The notes beneath the pieces are model-generated. The model was not told where the DNA came from. It worked only from the letters and a program-made list of their open reading frames with translations, and did no database searches. From Nocardia puris (GTDB lineage Bacteria > Actinomycetota > Actinomycetes > Mycobacteriales > Mycobacteriaceae), in NCBI RefSeq assembly GCF_003315035.1, contig NZ_QNRE01000012.1:124001-188000 (forward strand): a stretch of DNA of 64,000 nt, written 5' to 3'. Made by a program: the position numbers and the translations under genes. Positions 24,676 to 33,722 of the stretch are shown here, piece after piece. The number at the start of each line of letters is the position of its first letter. Within the stretch, counting starts at the first letter, position 1.

Positions 24676-26477
24676 GCCCGGCTCACCGCCTCGTCCACGA
24701 GTTCCGCGCGCACCTCGACCACGTGGTCGGCGGCCGCGAGAACGGTGGGCCGGTGGCCGACCACGATCACCGTCGCACCGGCGCGCGCTCGGGCGCGCAG
24801 GGCCGCGAGGACGGCGGCCTCGCTGGCGATGTCGAGGTGGGCGGTGGGTTCGTCCAGGAGCAGGACGGACCGGTCGGTGGCGAGCACGCGGGTGAGGGCG
24901 AGGCGCTGGCGCTGCCCGAGCGACAGGCCGACGCCGCCGACGCCCACCACGGTGTCCCAGCGATCCGGGAGTTCGTCGAGGACGGCGTCGAATCCCGTGG
25001 CCGCGCAGGCCGCGTCGAGGTCGTCCAGTACGCGCACCGCGCCGTGCGCCGCGTGGTCACCGTCGTGCGCACCGAACAGTTCGAGGTTCTCCCGCAACGT
25101 GCCGGGCACCAGCACCGGCCGCTGCGGCAACCACGCCACCCGCGACCACCACTCGCGCGAATCCAGCTCCCGCACGTCGGTGCCGTCGACCAGCACGCAC
25201 CCGCGGTCGGGCGCCACCAACCCCAGCAACGCCAGCAGCGCCGTGGACTTGCCACTCCCGTTGGGCCCGGCCAGCACCGTCACGGCCCCGGGTCGCATCT
25301 CCGCATCGAGCCCGGACGGAGCCCACCCCTCCCGCGCCCGCACCCCGAGCCCGCGAATCTCGATCCGCCCCAAACCTTCTGAGCTGCCGGCCGTCGACCC
25401 GTTGGACACATCCGCGCGCCGACCCGCTCGGACCGCCGAACCTCCCGGCCCCGCCGCGCCTACCTCACGATCCTCGCCCCGTTCCGGCTCGAGCACCGCG
25501 AAAGCCTTGTCCGCCGCCGCCATTCCGTCCTGCGCCGCGTGGAAGCGCTCACCCACCAACCGCAGCGGCAGGTACACCTCGGGCGCGAGGATCAGCGCCA
25601 CCAGCCCGTCGTAGAGCTCCATGTTGCCGTACACCAGGCGCAGGCCGATGGAGACGGCGATGAGCGCCACGCTCAGCGTCGCCAGCACCTCCAGCACCCC
25701 GGAGGAGAGGAACGCCATCCGCAGCGCCCGCATGGTCCGCACGCGCAGGGTGTCGCCGAGCTCGCGCACGCGACCGGCCATCGTGCGCGACGAATCCTCC
25801 GGCGCGACAACCTCTCCCCCTTCCCGCCCGAGCGCGCGCAACGTCGGCATACCCGCGAAGAGGTCGAGGATCTGATCGGACAGCCGCGTGGTGGCCACCA
25901 GCGTCGCGGCGGCCCGCCCCTGGGTGAGCAATCCGATGAGGATCATGAAGATCGGGATCAGCGGCAGCGTCACCACCGCGATCCCCACCGACACCAGGTC
26001 GTGCCGGGCGATCACCACCAGCAGGATCGGCGGCACCAGCACCGAAAGCAACAGCGCCGGAATGTATCCCGCGAGATATCCGCGCAACCCGTCGAGCCCG
26101 GTGCTCACCACCACCGCGAGTTCGGTTCGGCGGCTTTCGAGTTCGCGCGGCGGCAACTGCGCACCCGCGGCCAGCACCGCCGATTCCAGCTCCGCCACCG
26201 CCGCCGCGCCGACCCGGTGCCCGATCCGCGCCTGCGCCCAACTCGCCAGCACGCGGGTGCCGAGCGCGAGGCCCAGCACCACGAGTTCGACCGTCCAGTC
26301 GTCGAATCCGCGCAGCGCGGGATCGGTGATCACCCCGGCCAGCACCCGCCCGAGCATCACCGCGACCACCACGATGCACAGCGTGATCACCACCGACAGC
26401 GCCACGCTCAGCACCAGGTAGCGCCGGGTGGACCGCGCGTGCCGCCACAGGCGCGGGTCGACGGGCGGGCGGGCCAT
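24672..26477 (-). CDS. cydD: Cytochrome bd assembly ABC exporter, CydD subunit
   Basis: A 601-residue ABC exporter with N-terminal membrane domain (about 20-310), a low-complexity linker (about 340-370) and an NBD with Walker A GPNGSGKST, signature LSLGQRQRLALTRVL and Walker B VLLLDEPTAHLD. The signature has SLGQ in place of the more usual SGGQ. Partner of CydC. It starts 3 nt after cydB. Confidence 0.93.
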   Translation of the reverse strand: MARPPVDPRLWRHARSTRRYLVLSVALSVVITLCIVVVAVMLGRVLAGVITDPALRGFDDWTVELVVLGLALGTRVLASWAQARIGHRVGAAAVAELESAVLAAGAQLPPRELESRRTELAVVVSTGLDGLRGYLAGYIPALLLSVLVPPILLVVIARHDLVSVGIAVVTLPLIPIFMILIGLLTQGRAAATLVATTRLSDQILDLFAGMPTLRALGREGGEVVAPEDSSRTMAGRVRELGDTLRVRTMRALRMAFLSSGVLEVLATLSVALIAVSIGLRLVYGNMELYDGLVALILAPEVYLPLRLVGERFHAAQDGMAAADKAFAVLEPERGEDREVGAAGPGGSAVRAGRRADVSNGSTAGSSEGLGRIEIRGLGVRAREGWAPSGLDAEMRPGAVTVLAGPNGSGKSTALLALLGLVAPDRGCVLVDGTDVRELDSREWWSRVAWLPQRPVLVPGTLRENLELFGAHDGDHAAHGAVRVLDDLDAACAATGFDAVLDELPDRWDTVVGVGGVGLSLGQRQRLALTRVLATDRSVLLLDEPTAHLDIASEAAVLAALRARARAGATVIVVGHRPTVLAAADHVVEVRAELVDEAVSRA

Positions 26478-26480
26478 CGC

Positions 26481-27512
26481 TCAGTCCCCGGCGGGTTTGA
26501 GCGGCAGGCCGATGTGGCCCGGGATCTGTTCCACCGTCAGGCGTTTGCGGAACACCCAGTACGTCCAGCCCTGGTAGCCGAGCACGATGGGCGTCACCAC
26601 GATCGCCGCCCAGCTCATCACCTTCAGCGTGTACGGCGTGGATGACGCGTTGTCGATGGTGAGGCTGAACGCGTCATCGAGGGTGGAGGGCAGCACATTC
26701 GGGAACAGCGAGCCGAACAGCAGCACGGTGGCCGCGCCGATCGCCAGCGTGGTGCCGGTGAACGCCCAGCCGTCACGATGGGCGAGCACCGCCGCACCCG
26801 CGACCACGAGCCCGACCACGGCCAGCCCCAACGGAATCCACGTCCAGCCGGTGCCGTACGCCAGCTGCGTCCACACCCCGAACACGCCGACCACAGCGGC
26901 CGTCGGCACCAGCAGCCAGCGCGCGATCCGCATCGAATCGTCGCGCACCTCGCCGCCGGTCTTGAGGTTGAGGAAGATCGCGCCGTGCAGCAGGAACAGC
27001 AGCCCCGTTGTCAGCGCGCCCAGCAGCGCGTACGGGCTGAGCAGGTCCCAGGCGGTGCCGACGATCTTGTTGTCCTCGTTCATCGGCACGCCGCGCACCA
27101 CGTTGGCGAACACCCAGCCCCACGCGAGAGCCGGTATCCAGGAACCGATGCCGATGCCGAGATCGCAGCGTGCCCGCCAGCGCGGATCGTCGATCTTGCT
27201 GCGGTACTCGATCGCGCACACGCGCAGGATCAGCGCGACCAGCACCAGCAGCAGCGCGAGGTAGAACCCGGAGAACAGGCTCGCGTACCACTCGGGGAAC
27301 GCCGCGAACATGGCGCCGCCCGCGGTGAGGAGCCACACCTCGTTGCCGTCCCACACCGGCCCGATGGTGTTGAGCACCACGCGCCTTCGGGTGTCGGAGC
27401 CCTTGCCGAGTATCGACATCAGCATGCCGACACCGAAGTCGAAGCCCTCCAACACGAAGTAACCGGTGAACAGGACGCCGATCAGAATGAACCAGAACTC
27501 TTGCAGACTCAT
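26481..27512 (-). CDS. cydB: Cytochrome bd ubiquinol/menaquinol oxidase subunit II
   Basis: A 343-residue protein with eight or nine membrane helices, starting MSLQEFWFILIGVLFTGYFV and containing LEGFDFGVGML and NTIGPVWDGNEVWLL, which are CydB hallmarks. It forms the heterodimeric bd oxidase with CydA, reducing oxygen without proton pumping at high oxygen affinity. It lies 12 nt after cydA. Confidence 0.97.
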   Translation of the reverse strand: MSLQEFWFILIGVLFTGYFVLEGFDFGVGMLMSILGKGSDTRRRVVLNTIGPVWDGNEVWLLTAGGAMFAAFPEWYASLFSGFYLALLLVLVALILRVCAIEYRSKIDDPRWRARCDLGIGIGSWIPALAWGWVFANVVRGVPMNEDNKIVGTAWDLLSPYALLGALTTGLLFLLHGAIFLNLKTGGEVRDDSMRIARWLLVPTAAVVGVFGVWTQLAYGTGWTWIPLGLAVVGLVVAGAAVLAHRDGWAFTGTTLAIGAATVLLFGSLFPNVLPSTLDDAFSLTIDNASSTPYTLKVMSWAAIVVTPIVLGYQGWTYWVFRKRLTVEQIPGHIGLPLKPAGD

Positions 27513-27524
27513 CGCCGGGCTCCT

Positions 27525-29015
27525 CTAGTACGCGAACGAAAGCTGTTCGACGGCAGGTTCTTCGGCATCGCGGTCAGGCCCGGTTTCGTCGGGTCCGGCG
27601 CCGTTCTTCGTGGACGCGGCCGGTTCCGGGCCGGCGATCACATACCGCCGTATCAGGTAGAACCACACCACCGCGAGCAGGCCGTACAGCAGCGTGAACA
27701 CCACCAGCGAGGTGATCACGGTGCCCGGCGCGTGGTCGGAGACACCTTGCTGCACCGTCATGCTCAGGTTCGGATCACCGGTCGGATTCGGCACCACCAC
27801 CCACGGCTGGCGGCCCATCTCGGTGAACACCCAGCCCGCGCTGTTGGCCAGGAACGGGGTGGGGATCGCGATCAGGCACAGCCGCGAGTACCACTTCTGG
27901 TCGGCGATCCGCCCGCGCCGGGTGACCCAGAATCCGGCGAACACCAGCAGCGCCGAGCCCGCGGCCAGGCCGATCATGGCGCGGAACGACCAGTAGGTGA
28001 CGAACAGGTTGGGCCGGTAGTCGCCGGGGCCGTACTTCTCGACGAATGCCGCTTGCAGATCCTGCACACCCTCGAGGGTGACGTCGCTGAACTCGCCCTT
28101 GGCCAGGTACGGCAGCACGTAGGGCACTTCGATGAGGTGCGTCACGCTGTCGCAGTTGTTGTGCGTGCCGACGGTGAGCACCGAGAACTTGGGGTCGGTC
28201 TGGGTGTGGCACAGCGATTCCGCCGAGGCCATCTTCATCGGCTGCTGTTCGAACATCAGCTTGCCCTGGATGTCGCCGGTGAGCACCAGCGCGACACCCG
28301 AGACGACCACCACCAGCAGTCCGGCGCGTCCGGCCGGACGCCACATCGACCGCGCCTCGTCGACTTTCGCCGGATCGCCGCTGCGCGCGTTGCGCACCAT
28401 CCACCAGCCCGCGATGCCCGCGACGAACGTGCCCGCCGTGAGGAACGCGCCCGCGATCACATGGGGGAACGCGGCCAGCGTGGTGTTATTGGTGAGCACT
28501 TCCCAGATGCTGGTGAGCTCGGCGCGTCCGCGTTCGGGGTTGTAGCGCGCGCCCACGGGATGCTGCATGAACGAGTTCGCGGCGACGATGAAGTACGCCG
28601 AGGCGTTCACGCCGATGGCGACCATCCAGATCGCCGCCAGATGCAGCAGTTTCGGCAGTCGCGTCCAGCCGAAGATCCACAGGCCGAGGAACGTCGACTC
28701 CATGAAGAACGCGACCAGCGCCTCCAGCGCCAGCGGCGCGCCGAACACGTCACCGACGAAGCGGGAGTACTCGCTCCAGTTCATGCCGAACTGGAATTCC
28801 TGCACGATGCCGGTGGCGACGCCGAGCGCGAAGTTGATCAGGAACAGCTTCCCGAAGAACTTCGTGAGGCGGTACCAGTGGTCCTTACCGGTGACCACCC
28901 AGGCGGTCTGCATGGCCGCGACGAGCGGGGCCAGACCGATGGTCAGCGGCACGAAGATGAAGTGGTAGACGGTGGTGATGCCGAACTGCCACCGCGACAG
29001 GTCCAGTACGTCCAT
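27525..29015 (-). CDS. cydA: Cytochrome bd oxidase subunit I
   Basis: A 496-residue protein that binds hemes b558, b595 and d. Candidate ligands are His18 (VYHFIF), Glu in FMESTFLG, His in FPHVIAGAF and Met in FTEMGRQPW. The Q-loop (about 245-300) is the short type, as in other actinobacteria. The ATG at 29015 has GGAGGG upstream. First gene of cydABDC. Confidence 0.97.
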   Translation of the reverse strand: MDVLDLSRWQFGITTVYHFIFVPLTIGLAPLVAAMQTAWVVTGKDHWYRLTKFFGKLFLINFALGVATGIVQEFQFGMNWSEYSRFVGDVFGAPLALEALVAFFMESTFLGLWIFGWTRLPKLLHLAAIWMVAIGVNASAYFIVAANSFMQHPVGARYNPERGRAELTSIWEVLTNNTTLAAFPHVIAGAFLTAGTFVAGIAGWWMVRNARSGDPAKVDEARSMWRPAGRAGLLVVVVSGVALVLTGDIQGKLMFEQQPMKMASAESLCHTQTDPKFSVLTVGTHNNCDSVTHLIEVPYVLPYLAKGEFSDVTLEGVQDLQAAFVEKYGPGDYRPNLFVTYWSFRAMIGLAAGSALLVFAGFWVTRRGRIADQKWYSRLCLIAIPTPFLANSAGWVFTEMGRQPWVVVPNPTGDPNLSMTVQQGVSDHAPGTVITSLVVFTLLYGLLAVVWFYLIRRYVIAGPEPAASTKNGAGPDETGPDRDAEEPAVEQLSFAY

Positions 29016-29032
29016 CCGACCCTCCAGCCGAT

Positions 29033-29048
29033 CTACGACAAGTCGTAG
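29033..29048. promoter_or_regulatory. Palindromic operator candidate upstream of cydA
   Basis: CTACGACAAGTCGTAG is a perfect 7-bp inverted repeat around AA, 18 nt before the cydA start and probably within the transcribed leader or core promoter. TACGAC-TT-GTCGTA resembles BlaI/MecI-type operators (TACNAC..GTNGTA). The bound factor is unknown. Confidence 0.5.
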
Positions 29049-29117
29049 TACAGCCTACGCCGGAGTGGCCGAAGCTCAACGTGCTCTCGGACACGACACA
29101 CTGAAGATTCGCCGGGA

Positions 29118-30038
29118 TCACCAGTCGCCGATCGCGCCCGCCCGCTCGATGCCGCGATCCACCAGCTCCACGATCTCGGCGGCGTTGTCGGGCGCCGACA
29201 TCCGCAGCCCGTCCAGCGAGTTCACCCGCGCCGCCAGCGTGATGCTCGACAGCAGCCAGATGCTGTCGCAGGTGAGCAGATCCGCGGTGTACAGCGAGTC
29301 GTAGCGGCACTCCCAGCCCGCCTTCTGCGCCTCGGCGAACAGCGCGCGCTGCGTGACACCCGGCAGCACACCGTTTTTCGCGGGCGGGGTGATGAGCTGT
29401 TTGTCGCGCACGATCACCACGCTCGAGCGCGGGCCCTCCAGCACGCGGTTCTCGGTGCTGGTGAAGATCACGTCGTCGGCGCCCATCCGGTGCGCGAACC
29501 GCAGCGCCGCCATGTTGGTGGCGTAGGACAGCGTCTTCGCGCCGAGCAGCTGCCACGGCGCGGCCTGGGCCAGGTCGATCGAGATGCCGCGCGCCAACGT
29601 GACCACCGAGACGCCCTCGGTGCGCGCCTTGGCCACCCGGTCGGGCACCGGGACCACTAGCACGTAGGACGTGGGCACCGGGACGGCGGCGGCCAGATCA
29701 CCCGAGGTGACACTCGAGCGCGAGGACGGTAGCTCGGCGTCGCGGCCGCGGGTGAGCACCAGCCGCAGCACGCCCTCGCGCTCGGCGCCCCATTCCTTGG
29801 CCGCGATCTCGACGGCCTCGCGCCACTTGCCGGTCTCGGGCTCGGGTAGGTCGAGCGCCTGGGCGGAACGGCGGAGGCGACCGAGATGGAACTCGATTGC
29901 GCACGCGTTGCCGGCCCGCACCAGCACCGTCTCGAAGACACCGTCGCCGCGCAGCACCCCGATGTCGTCGGCAAACAGCAACGGCGCGTCCGCATCCCGG
30001 ACCGCGCCGTCGAGGGTGACAAGAACTCGATCTACCAT
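29118..30038 (-). CDS. pabC: Aminodeoxychorismate lyase / class IV aminotransferase (PabC)
   Basis: A 306-residue PLP enzyme of fold type IV, which makes p-aminobenzoate for folate or acts as a related aminotransferase. Typical segments are GDGVFETVLV, the PLP-lysine region LLGAKTLSYATNMAALR and the phosphate-binding GVLPGVTQRALF. The ATG at 30038 lies 6 nt after a TACGCT -10 box on the minus strand, so it is probably leaderless. Divergent from ygfZ. Confidence 0.9.
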   Translation of the reverse strand: MVDRVLVTLDGAVRDADAPLLFADDIGVLRGDGVFETVLVRAGNACAIEFHLGRLRRSAQALDLPEPETGKWREAVEIAAKEWGAEREGVLRLVLTRGRDAELPSSRSSVTSGDLAAAVPVPTSYVLVVPVPDRVAKARTEGVSVVTLARGISIDLAQAAPWQLLGAKTLSYATNMAALRFAHRMGADDVIFTSTENRVLEGPRSSVVIVRDKQLITPPAKNGVLPGVTQRALFAEAQKAGWECRYDSLYTADLLTCDSIWLLSSITLAARVNSLDGLRMSAPDNAAEIVELVDRGIERAGAIGDW

Positions 30039-30044
30039 GCGTCG

Positions 30045-30135
30045 AGCGTAGGCGGTAGGCGTGTGGTCCGCTCGTGTTTGTCCCGGGCACCACACGAGCC
30101 CGCCCTGGGCGCCCGATCCGCGGCGCGCCTACAGT
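30045..30135. promoter_or_regulatory. Divergent leaderless promoters of pabC and ygfZ
   Basis: Minus strand: TACGCT (30050-30045), 6 nt before the pabC ATG. Plus strand: TACAGT (30130-30135), 6 nt before the ygfZ GTG. Both folate-related genes share this 103-nt gap. Confidence 0.6.
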
Positions 30136-30141
30136 GGATGT

Positions 30142-31257
30142 GTGTCCTCGGTCGATACACCCAGCCCCCTCCTCTCCGCTCCCGGCGCCGTGCCGGGTCA
30201 ACCCGGCTCCCCCGACGCCACGGTCGCCTGGCACCACGGCGATCCGTTCGGTGAACAGCGGGCCGCCGCCGAGCGGGTGGCGGTGGTGGATCGCTCGAAC
30301 CGGTACGTCCTGGCCATCACCGGCGCCGAGCGGCTGAGCTGGTTGCACACCATCACCAGCCAGCACATCGCGAACCTGGGCGACGGGCGCACCGCCGAGA
30401 ACCTGGACCTCGATCTCAACGGCCGCGTGCAGCACCACTTCGTGCTCACCGATCTGGACGGCACGGTGTGGATCGACACCGAGCCCGAGCGCGGGCCCGC
30501 GCTGCTCGACTTCCTGCGCAAGATGGTCTTCTGGGCCGACGCCCAGCCGCGCGAGGCCACCGACCACGCCGTCCTCAGCCTGCTCGGCCCCGGCGTGGCC
30601 GACCTCACCGACGCGCTCGGCGTCGCGGAGCTGCCCGAGGTGTACGCGGCGGTGCCGCTGCCCGGCGGCGGTTTCCTGCGGCGGATGCCGTGGCCGACCG
30701 AGGATTCCTACGATCTGGTCGTCCCGCGCGATCGGCTCGGGGACTGGTGGACCAAGCTCACCGCGGCCGGTGCGGAACCGGCCGGGCTGTGGGCCTTCGA
30801 GGCGCTGCGGGTCGCGGCGCTGCGCCCGCGCATCGGGCTCGACACCGACGAGCGCACCATCCCGCACGAGGTCCGCTGGATCGGCGGCCCCGCCGAACGC
30901 GGCGCCGTGCACCTGGACAAGGGGTGCTATCGCGGGCAGGAGACGGTCGCCCGCGTGCACAACCTCGGCAAGCCGCCGCGCAAGCTCGTGCTGCTGCACC
31001 TCGACGGGTCCGCCGACGACCGCCCCGCCACCGGCGACGACGTCACCGCGGGCGGGCGCACCGTCGGGCGGCTCGGCACCGTCATCGACCACTACGAACT
31101 CGGCCCCATCGCCCTCGCCCTGATCAAACGCACGGTCCCCACCGAAACCGAACTCGTCGCGGGGCCCAGCGCCGCCGCCATCGATCCGGATTCGGTGCCG
31201 GTGGACGACGCGCCCCAAGCCGGCCGCCTCGCCGTCGACCGGCTGCGCGGGCGTTGA
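30142..31257 (+). CDS. ygfZ: Folate-binding protein YgfZ/CAF17 (GcvT fold)
   Basis: A 371-residue GcvT-like protein that helps assemble or repair certain Fe-S enzymes using tetrahydrofolate. The signature K-G-C-Y-x-G-Q-E is present as KGCYRGQE with Cys at about 262. The GTG at 30142 has a -10 box 6 nt upstream, so leaderless translation is likely. Divergent from pabC, as at Rv0811c-Rv0812 in M. tuberculosis. Confidence 0.93.
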   Translation: MSSVDTPSPLLSAPGAVPGQPGSPDATVAWHHGDPFGEQRAAAERVAVVDRSNRYVLAITGAERLSWLHTITSQHIANLGDGRTAENLDLDLNGRVQHHFVLTDLDGTVWIDTEPERGPALLDFLRKMVFWADAQPREATDHAVLSLLGPGVADLTDALGVAELPEVYAAVPLPGGGFLRRMPWPTEDSYDLVVPRDRLGDWWTKLTAAGAEPAGLWAFEALRVAALRPRIGLDTDERTIPHEVRWIGGPAERGAVHLDKGCYRGQETVARVHNLGKPPRKLVLLHLDGSADDRPATGDDVTAGGRTVGRLGTVIDHYELGPIALALIKRTVPTETELVAGPSAAAIDPDSVPVDDAPQAGRLAVDRLRGR

Positions 31258-31572
31258 GCGCGGGCGCCCTACGGCCCGAAACGCTCTCGGCGCGGGCGTA
31301 TCGCACGACCGTCGTCGGCGGGCGCCTCGTGGCAAGCGCTGAACGCGCACCGGGTTCACCCTGGTGTCGTCGACAAGTGGCGGGCGGGACGCGTTCACAC
31401 TCGACGGCCGCGATGTCCATCGCGGGGCCCTTCGTTGTGGCTCCCGAGCATGACCCGGACTCGCATGCACAGAGTCAGCGCAGTGCGGGCGCATCGCACC
31501 ACGCCCCTCCGGCCGCTGCGGCACCGCGATGCGGTCTTTCCCCATGTCACACGAGCTGAAAGAGGAGCGCCG
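31258..31572. other. Intergenic region between ygfZ and the MOSC gene
   Basis: No gene, clear hairpin or strong -10 box is seen in this 315-nt stretch. It presumably holds the promoter of the MOSC-asparaginase pair. Confidence 0.4.
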
Positions 31573-32241
31573 ATGACCGATCCCCGCGTGCTGGCGGTGT
31601 GCGTGGTCCACGCCGAGCTCGAAGTACCGGGTCGCGTCGGCCGCACCGCCATCGACAAGCGGCCGGTGCCCGGTCGGGTGCGGGTGGGCACGCTCGGTCT
31701 CGCGGGCGATCACGTGTGCGACACCGCGCACCACGGCGGCACGCACCAAGCCGTCTACGCCTATGCCGAGGAGGACGCGCGCCGCTGGGCCGGCGAACTC
31801 GGCCGCGAGCTGCCCGCGGGCTGGTTCGGGGAGAATCTGCGCCTCACCGGGCTCCCGGTCAGTGACGCCGTGCTCGGCGCGCACTGGCGCATCGGCGACA
31901 CCCTGCTCGAGGTGAGCGCGCCGCGCGTGCCGTGCGCCACGTTCCAGCACTGGTCGGGTGCGGCCCAGTGGGTCAAACGGTTCACCCTGCGCAGCGACAC
32001 CGGCTGCTATTTCCGCGTGCTCGAGGAGGGCGCCATCGGGGCCGGCGATCCCGTCGAAGTGGTGTACGAACCCGCGCACGGCATCACCGTTCGCGACGTC
32101 TTCACCGGCGCCGATATGGACCGGCTGACCCGTTTGCCGGACGTCGAGCCCACCGTGTCCGACGATATCCGCAAGCAGATCGCCCGCCACGCCCGCCGCC
32201 ACGCCGCCACGGCGGGCACCACGACAGGAGCCGCCCGATGA
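31573..32241 (+). CDS. MOSC-domain protein
   Basis: A 222-residue protein with a MOSC domain (residues about 25-165), related to YiiM and the molybdenum-cofactor sulfurase C-terminus. Conserved points are GLAGDHVCDTAHHGG, the HGG-AVYAY segment, GENLRLTG and the cysteine in RVPCATFQ. Such proteins bind molybdenum cofactor or act on N-hydroxylated substrates. AGAGGAGC precedes the ATG. It overlaps the asparaginase gene by ATGA. Confidence 0.88.
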   Translation: MTDPRVLAVCVVHAELEVPGRVGRTAIDKRPVPGRVRVGTLGLAGDHVCDTAHHGGTHQAVYAYAEEDARRWAGELGRELPAGWFGENLRLTGLPVSDAVLGAHWRIGDTLLEVSAPRVPCATFQHWSGAAQWVKRFTLRSDTGCYFRVLEEGAIGAGDPVEVVYEPAHGITVRDVFTGADMDRLTRLPDVEPTVSDDIRKQIARHARRHAATAGTTTGAAR

Positions 32242-33188
32242 GCGTCGAACTGGTCGAAGTGGTCCGTTCCGGCTTCCGCGAATGCGTGCACCGCGGATCG
32301 CTGGTGGTGCTCGGCGCCGACGGCGAACCCACCCACCAGCTCGGCGAGGTGCACCTGCCGATCTACCCGCGCTCCACCAACAAACCCATGCAGGCGATCA
32401 CCCTGCTGCGCAACGGCTTCGAACCCGTCGACGACGCCGAACTCGCCATCGTCACCGCCTCGCATTACGGCGAGTCCGACCACGTCGCGCTGGTGCGCCG
32501 GCTGCTGGAGCGCTTCGGGTTCACCGAACACGACCTGGCCTGTCCGCCCGACCTGCCGTTCGAGGAGCGGGCCAGGGCCGCGGCGATCCGCGCCGACGGC
32601 GCCCGCCGGATCTACATGAACTGCTCCGGCAAGCACGCGGCGATGCTGGCCACCTGCGCCGTCAACGGCTGGCCCACCGAGGGCTACCTGGACGAGGGCC
32701 ACCCGCTGCAGAAGGCGGTGATCTCGACCGTCACCGAGATCACCGGCGAACCCGAGACCGATCTGGGGATCGACGGCTGCGGATTGCCGATCATCCCGGT
32801 CTCGCTGGTCAACCTCGCCCGCGCCTTCGCCACCATGGCCACGGCGGAGCCGGGCAGCCCGCCGCGCCGGGTCGCCGACGCCATCCGCGCCCATCCGCGA
32901 GTGATTTCGGGCACGGACGCACCCGATCTGCTCACCATGTCGGCGACCCCCGGACTGGTGTGCAAAATCGGCGCCGACGGCGTGCACGCCGGGGCGCTGC
33001 CCGACGGGCGGGCCTTCGCGTACAAGATCGATGACGGCCACGACCGCGCCCGCATGCCCCTGACGCTGGCGATTCTGCACGCGATGGGGGTGGACTGGAC
33101 CGATGTCCACACCGAGCTGGCGGCTCCGCCGGTGCTGGGCGGCGGCGCCAGGGTAGGGGTGATCCGGGCGATTCCCGGCATACTGTAG
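32238..33188 (+). CDS. L-asparaginase II-type protein (PF06089)
   Basis: A 316-residue protein of the asparaginase II family, unrelated in fold to classical AnsB and probably splitting asparagine to aspartate and ammonia. Family segments are PIYPRSTNKPMQA, ASHYGESDHV, YMNCSGKHAAMLA, GIDGCGLP and KIGADGVHAGALPDGRA; the Ser, Lys and two Cys positions of the proposed active site are all present. Translationally coupled to the MOSC gene. Confidence 0.88.
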   Translation: MSVELVEVVRSGFRECVHRGSLVVLGADGEPTHQLGEVHLPIYPRSTNKPMQAITLLRNGFEPVDDAELAIVTASHYGESDHVALVRRLLERFGFTEHDLACPPDLPFEERARAAAIRADGARRIYMNCSGKHAAMLATCAVNGWPTEGYLDEGHPLQKAVISTVTEITGEPETDLGIDGCGLPIIPVSLVNLARAFATMATAEPGSPPRRVADAIRAHPRVISGTDAPDLLTMSATPGLVCKIGADGVHAGALPDGRAFAYKIDDGHDRARMPLTLAILHAMGVDWTDVHTELAAPPVLGGGARVGVIRAIPGIL

Positions 33189-33363
33189 GAGACAGCACAC
33201 ACGGCGAAGACCGGGCAAACGGCGTCCGTTCGGGAGATCTTCCCCCACTCCTGGAAGCGCGACCGCCGGACACACGCTAAAGTGTCTGTCAGGAAGAGTA
33301 TTAATTCGAACGGGGCCGCCAACACACCCCAGGCCGCCCCGCAGTGACGCGAGGGGGTCAGCC

Positions 33364-33570
33364 ATGGGCCGTGGCCGGGCTAAGGCAAAGCAGACCAAGG
33401 TCGCACGCGAGCTGAAGTACAGCTCCCCCGCGACCGACTTCGCGAGCCTTCAGCGTGAGCTCTCGGGAAGCCCCAGCCACAGTGGCGGTGGGCTGCTGTC
33501 CGATGAGCACGACGCGGACGAGTCCCGCTCCCGCTGGGACGACGACTACGACGACGATTGGCGCCGCTGA
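33364..33570 (+). CDS. DUF3073 protein
   Basis: A 68-residue soluble protein with a basic start (MGRGRAKAKQTKVARELKY) and a strongly acidic C-terminus (DDDYDDDW). It is conserved across actinobacteria next to purM, where no function is established. GAGGGGG lies about 8 nt upstream of the ATG. A strong terminator follows. Confidence 0.9.
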   Translation: MGRGRAKAKQTKVARELKYSSPATDFASLQRELSGSPSHSGGGLLSDEHDADESRSRWDDDYDDDWRR

Positions 33571-33583
33571 CCCGGACATAGAC

Positions 33584-33625
33584 ACGTTGTAAGGGGGAGG
33601 CCACCCGGCCTCCCCCTTACAACGT
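33584..33625 (+). terminator. Terminator after the DUF3073 gene
   Basis: A perfect 18-bp stem (33584-33601 with 33608-33625) with a 6-nt loop. Confidence 0.85.
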
Positions 33626-33669
33626 TGTCACCGGTAGCAACGCCTCTGACGGCTTGCTGTACACGAAGA

Positions 33670-33703
33670 ACAGCGTCCGCATCACTCACGATGCGGACGC
33701 TGT
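33670..33703 (-). terminator. Terminator after purM
   Basis: A perfect 14-bp stem (33670-33683 with 33690-33703) with loop ACTCAC, 20 nt past the purM stop on the minus strand. Confidence 0.8.
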
Positions 33704-33722
33704 CGTCGTCTGTTCCCAACCC

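Noticed and set aside
26778..29048. A 756-codon plus-strand open frame opposite cydB and cydA
   Set aside because: It is antisense to two clear oxidase subunits and made of His/Arg/Gln-rich shadow sequence.
29698..32202. A 834-codon minus-strand open frame
   Set aside because: It crosses pabC, ygfZ and the MOSC gene in other frames and has no family features. Long antisense frames are expected at this GC content.
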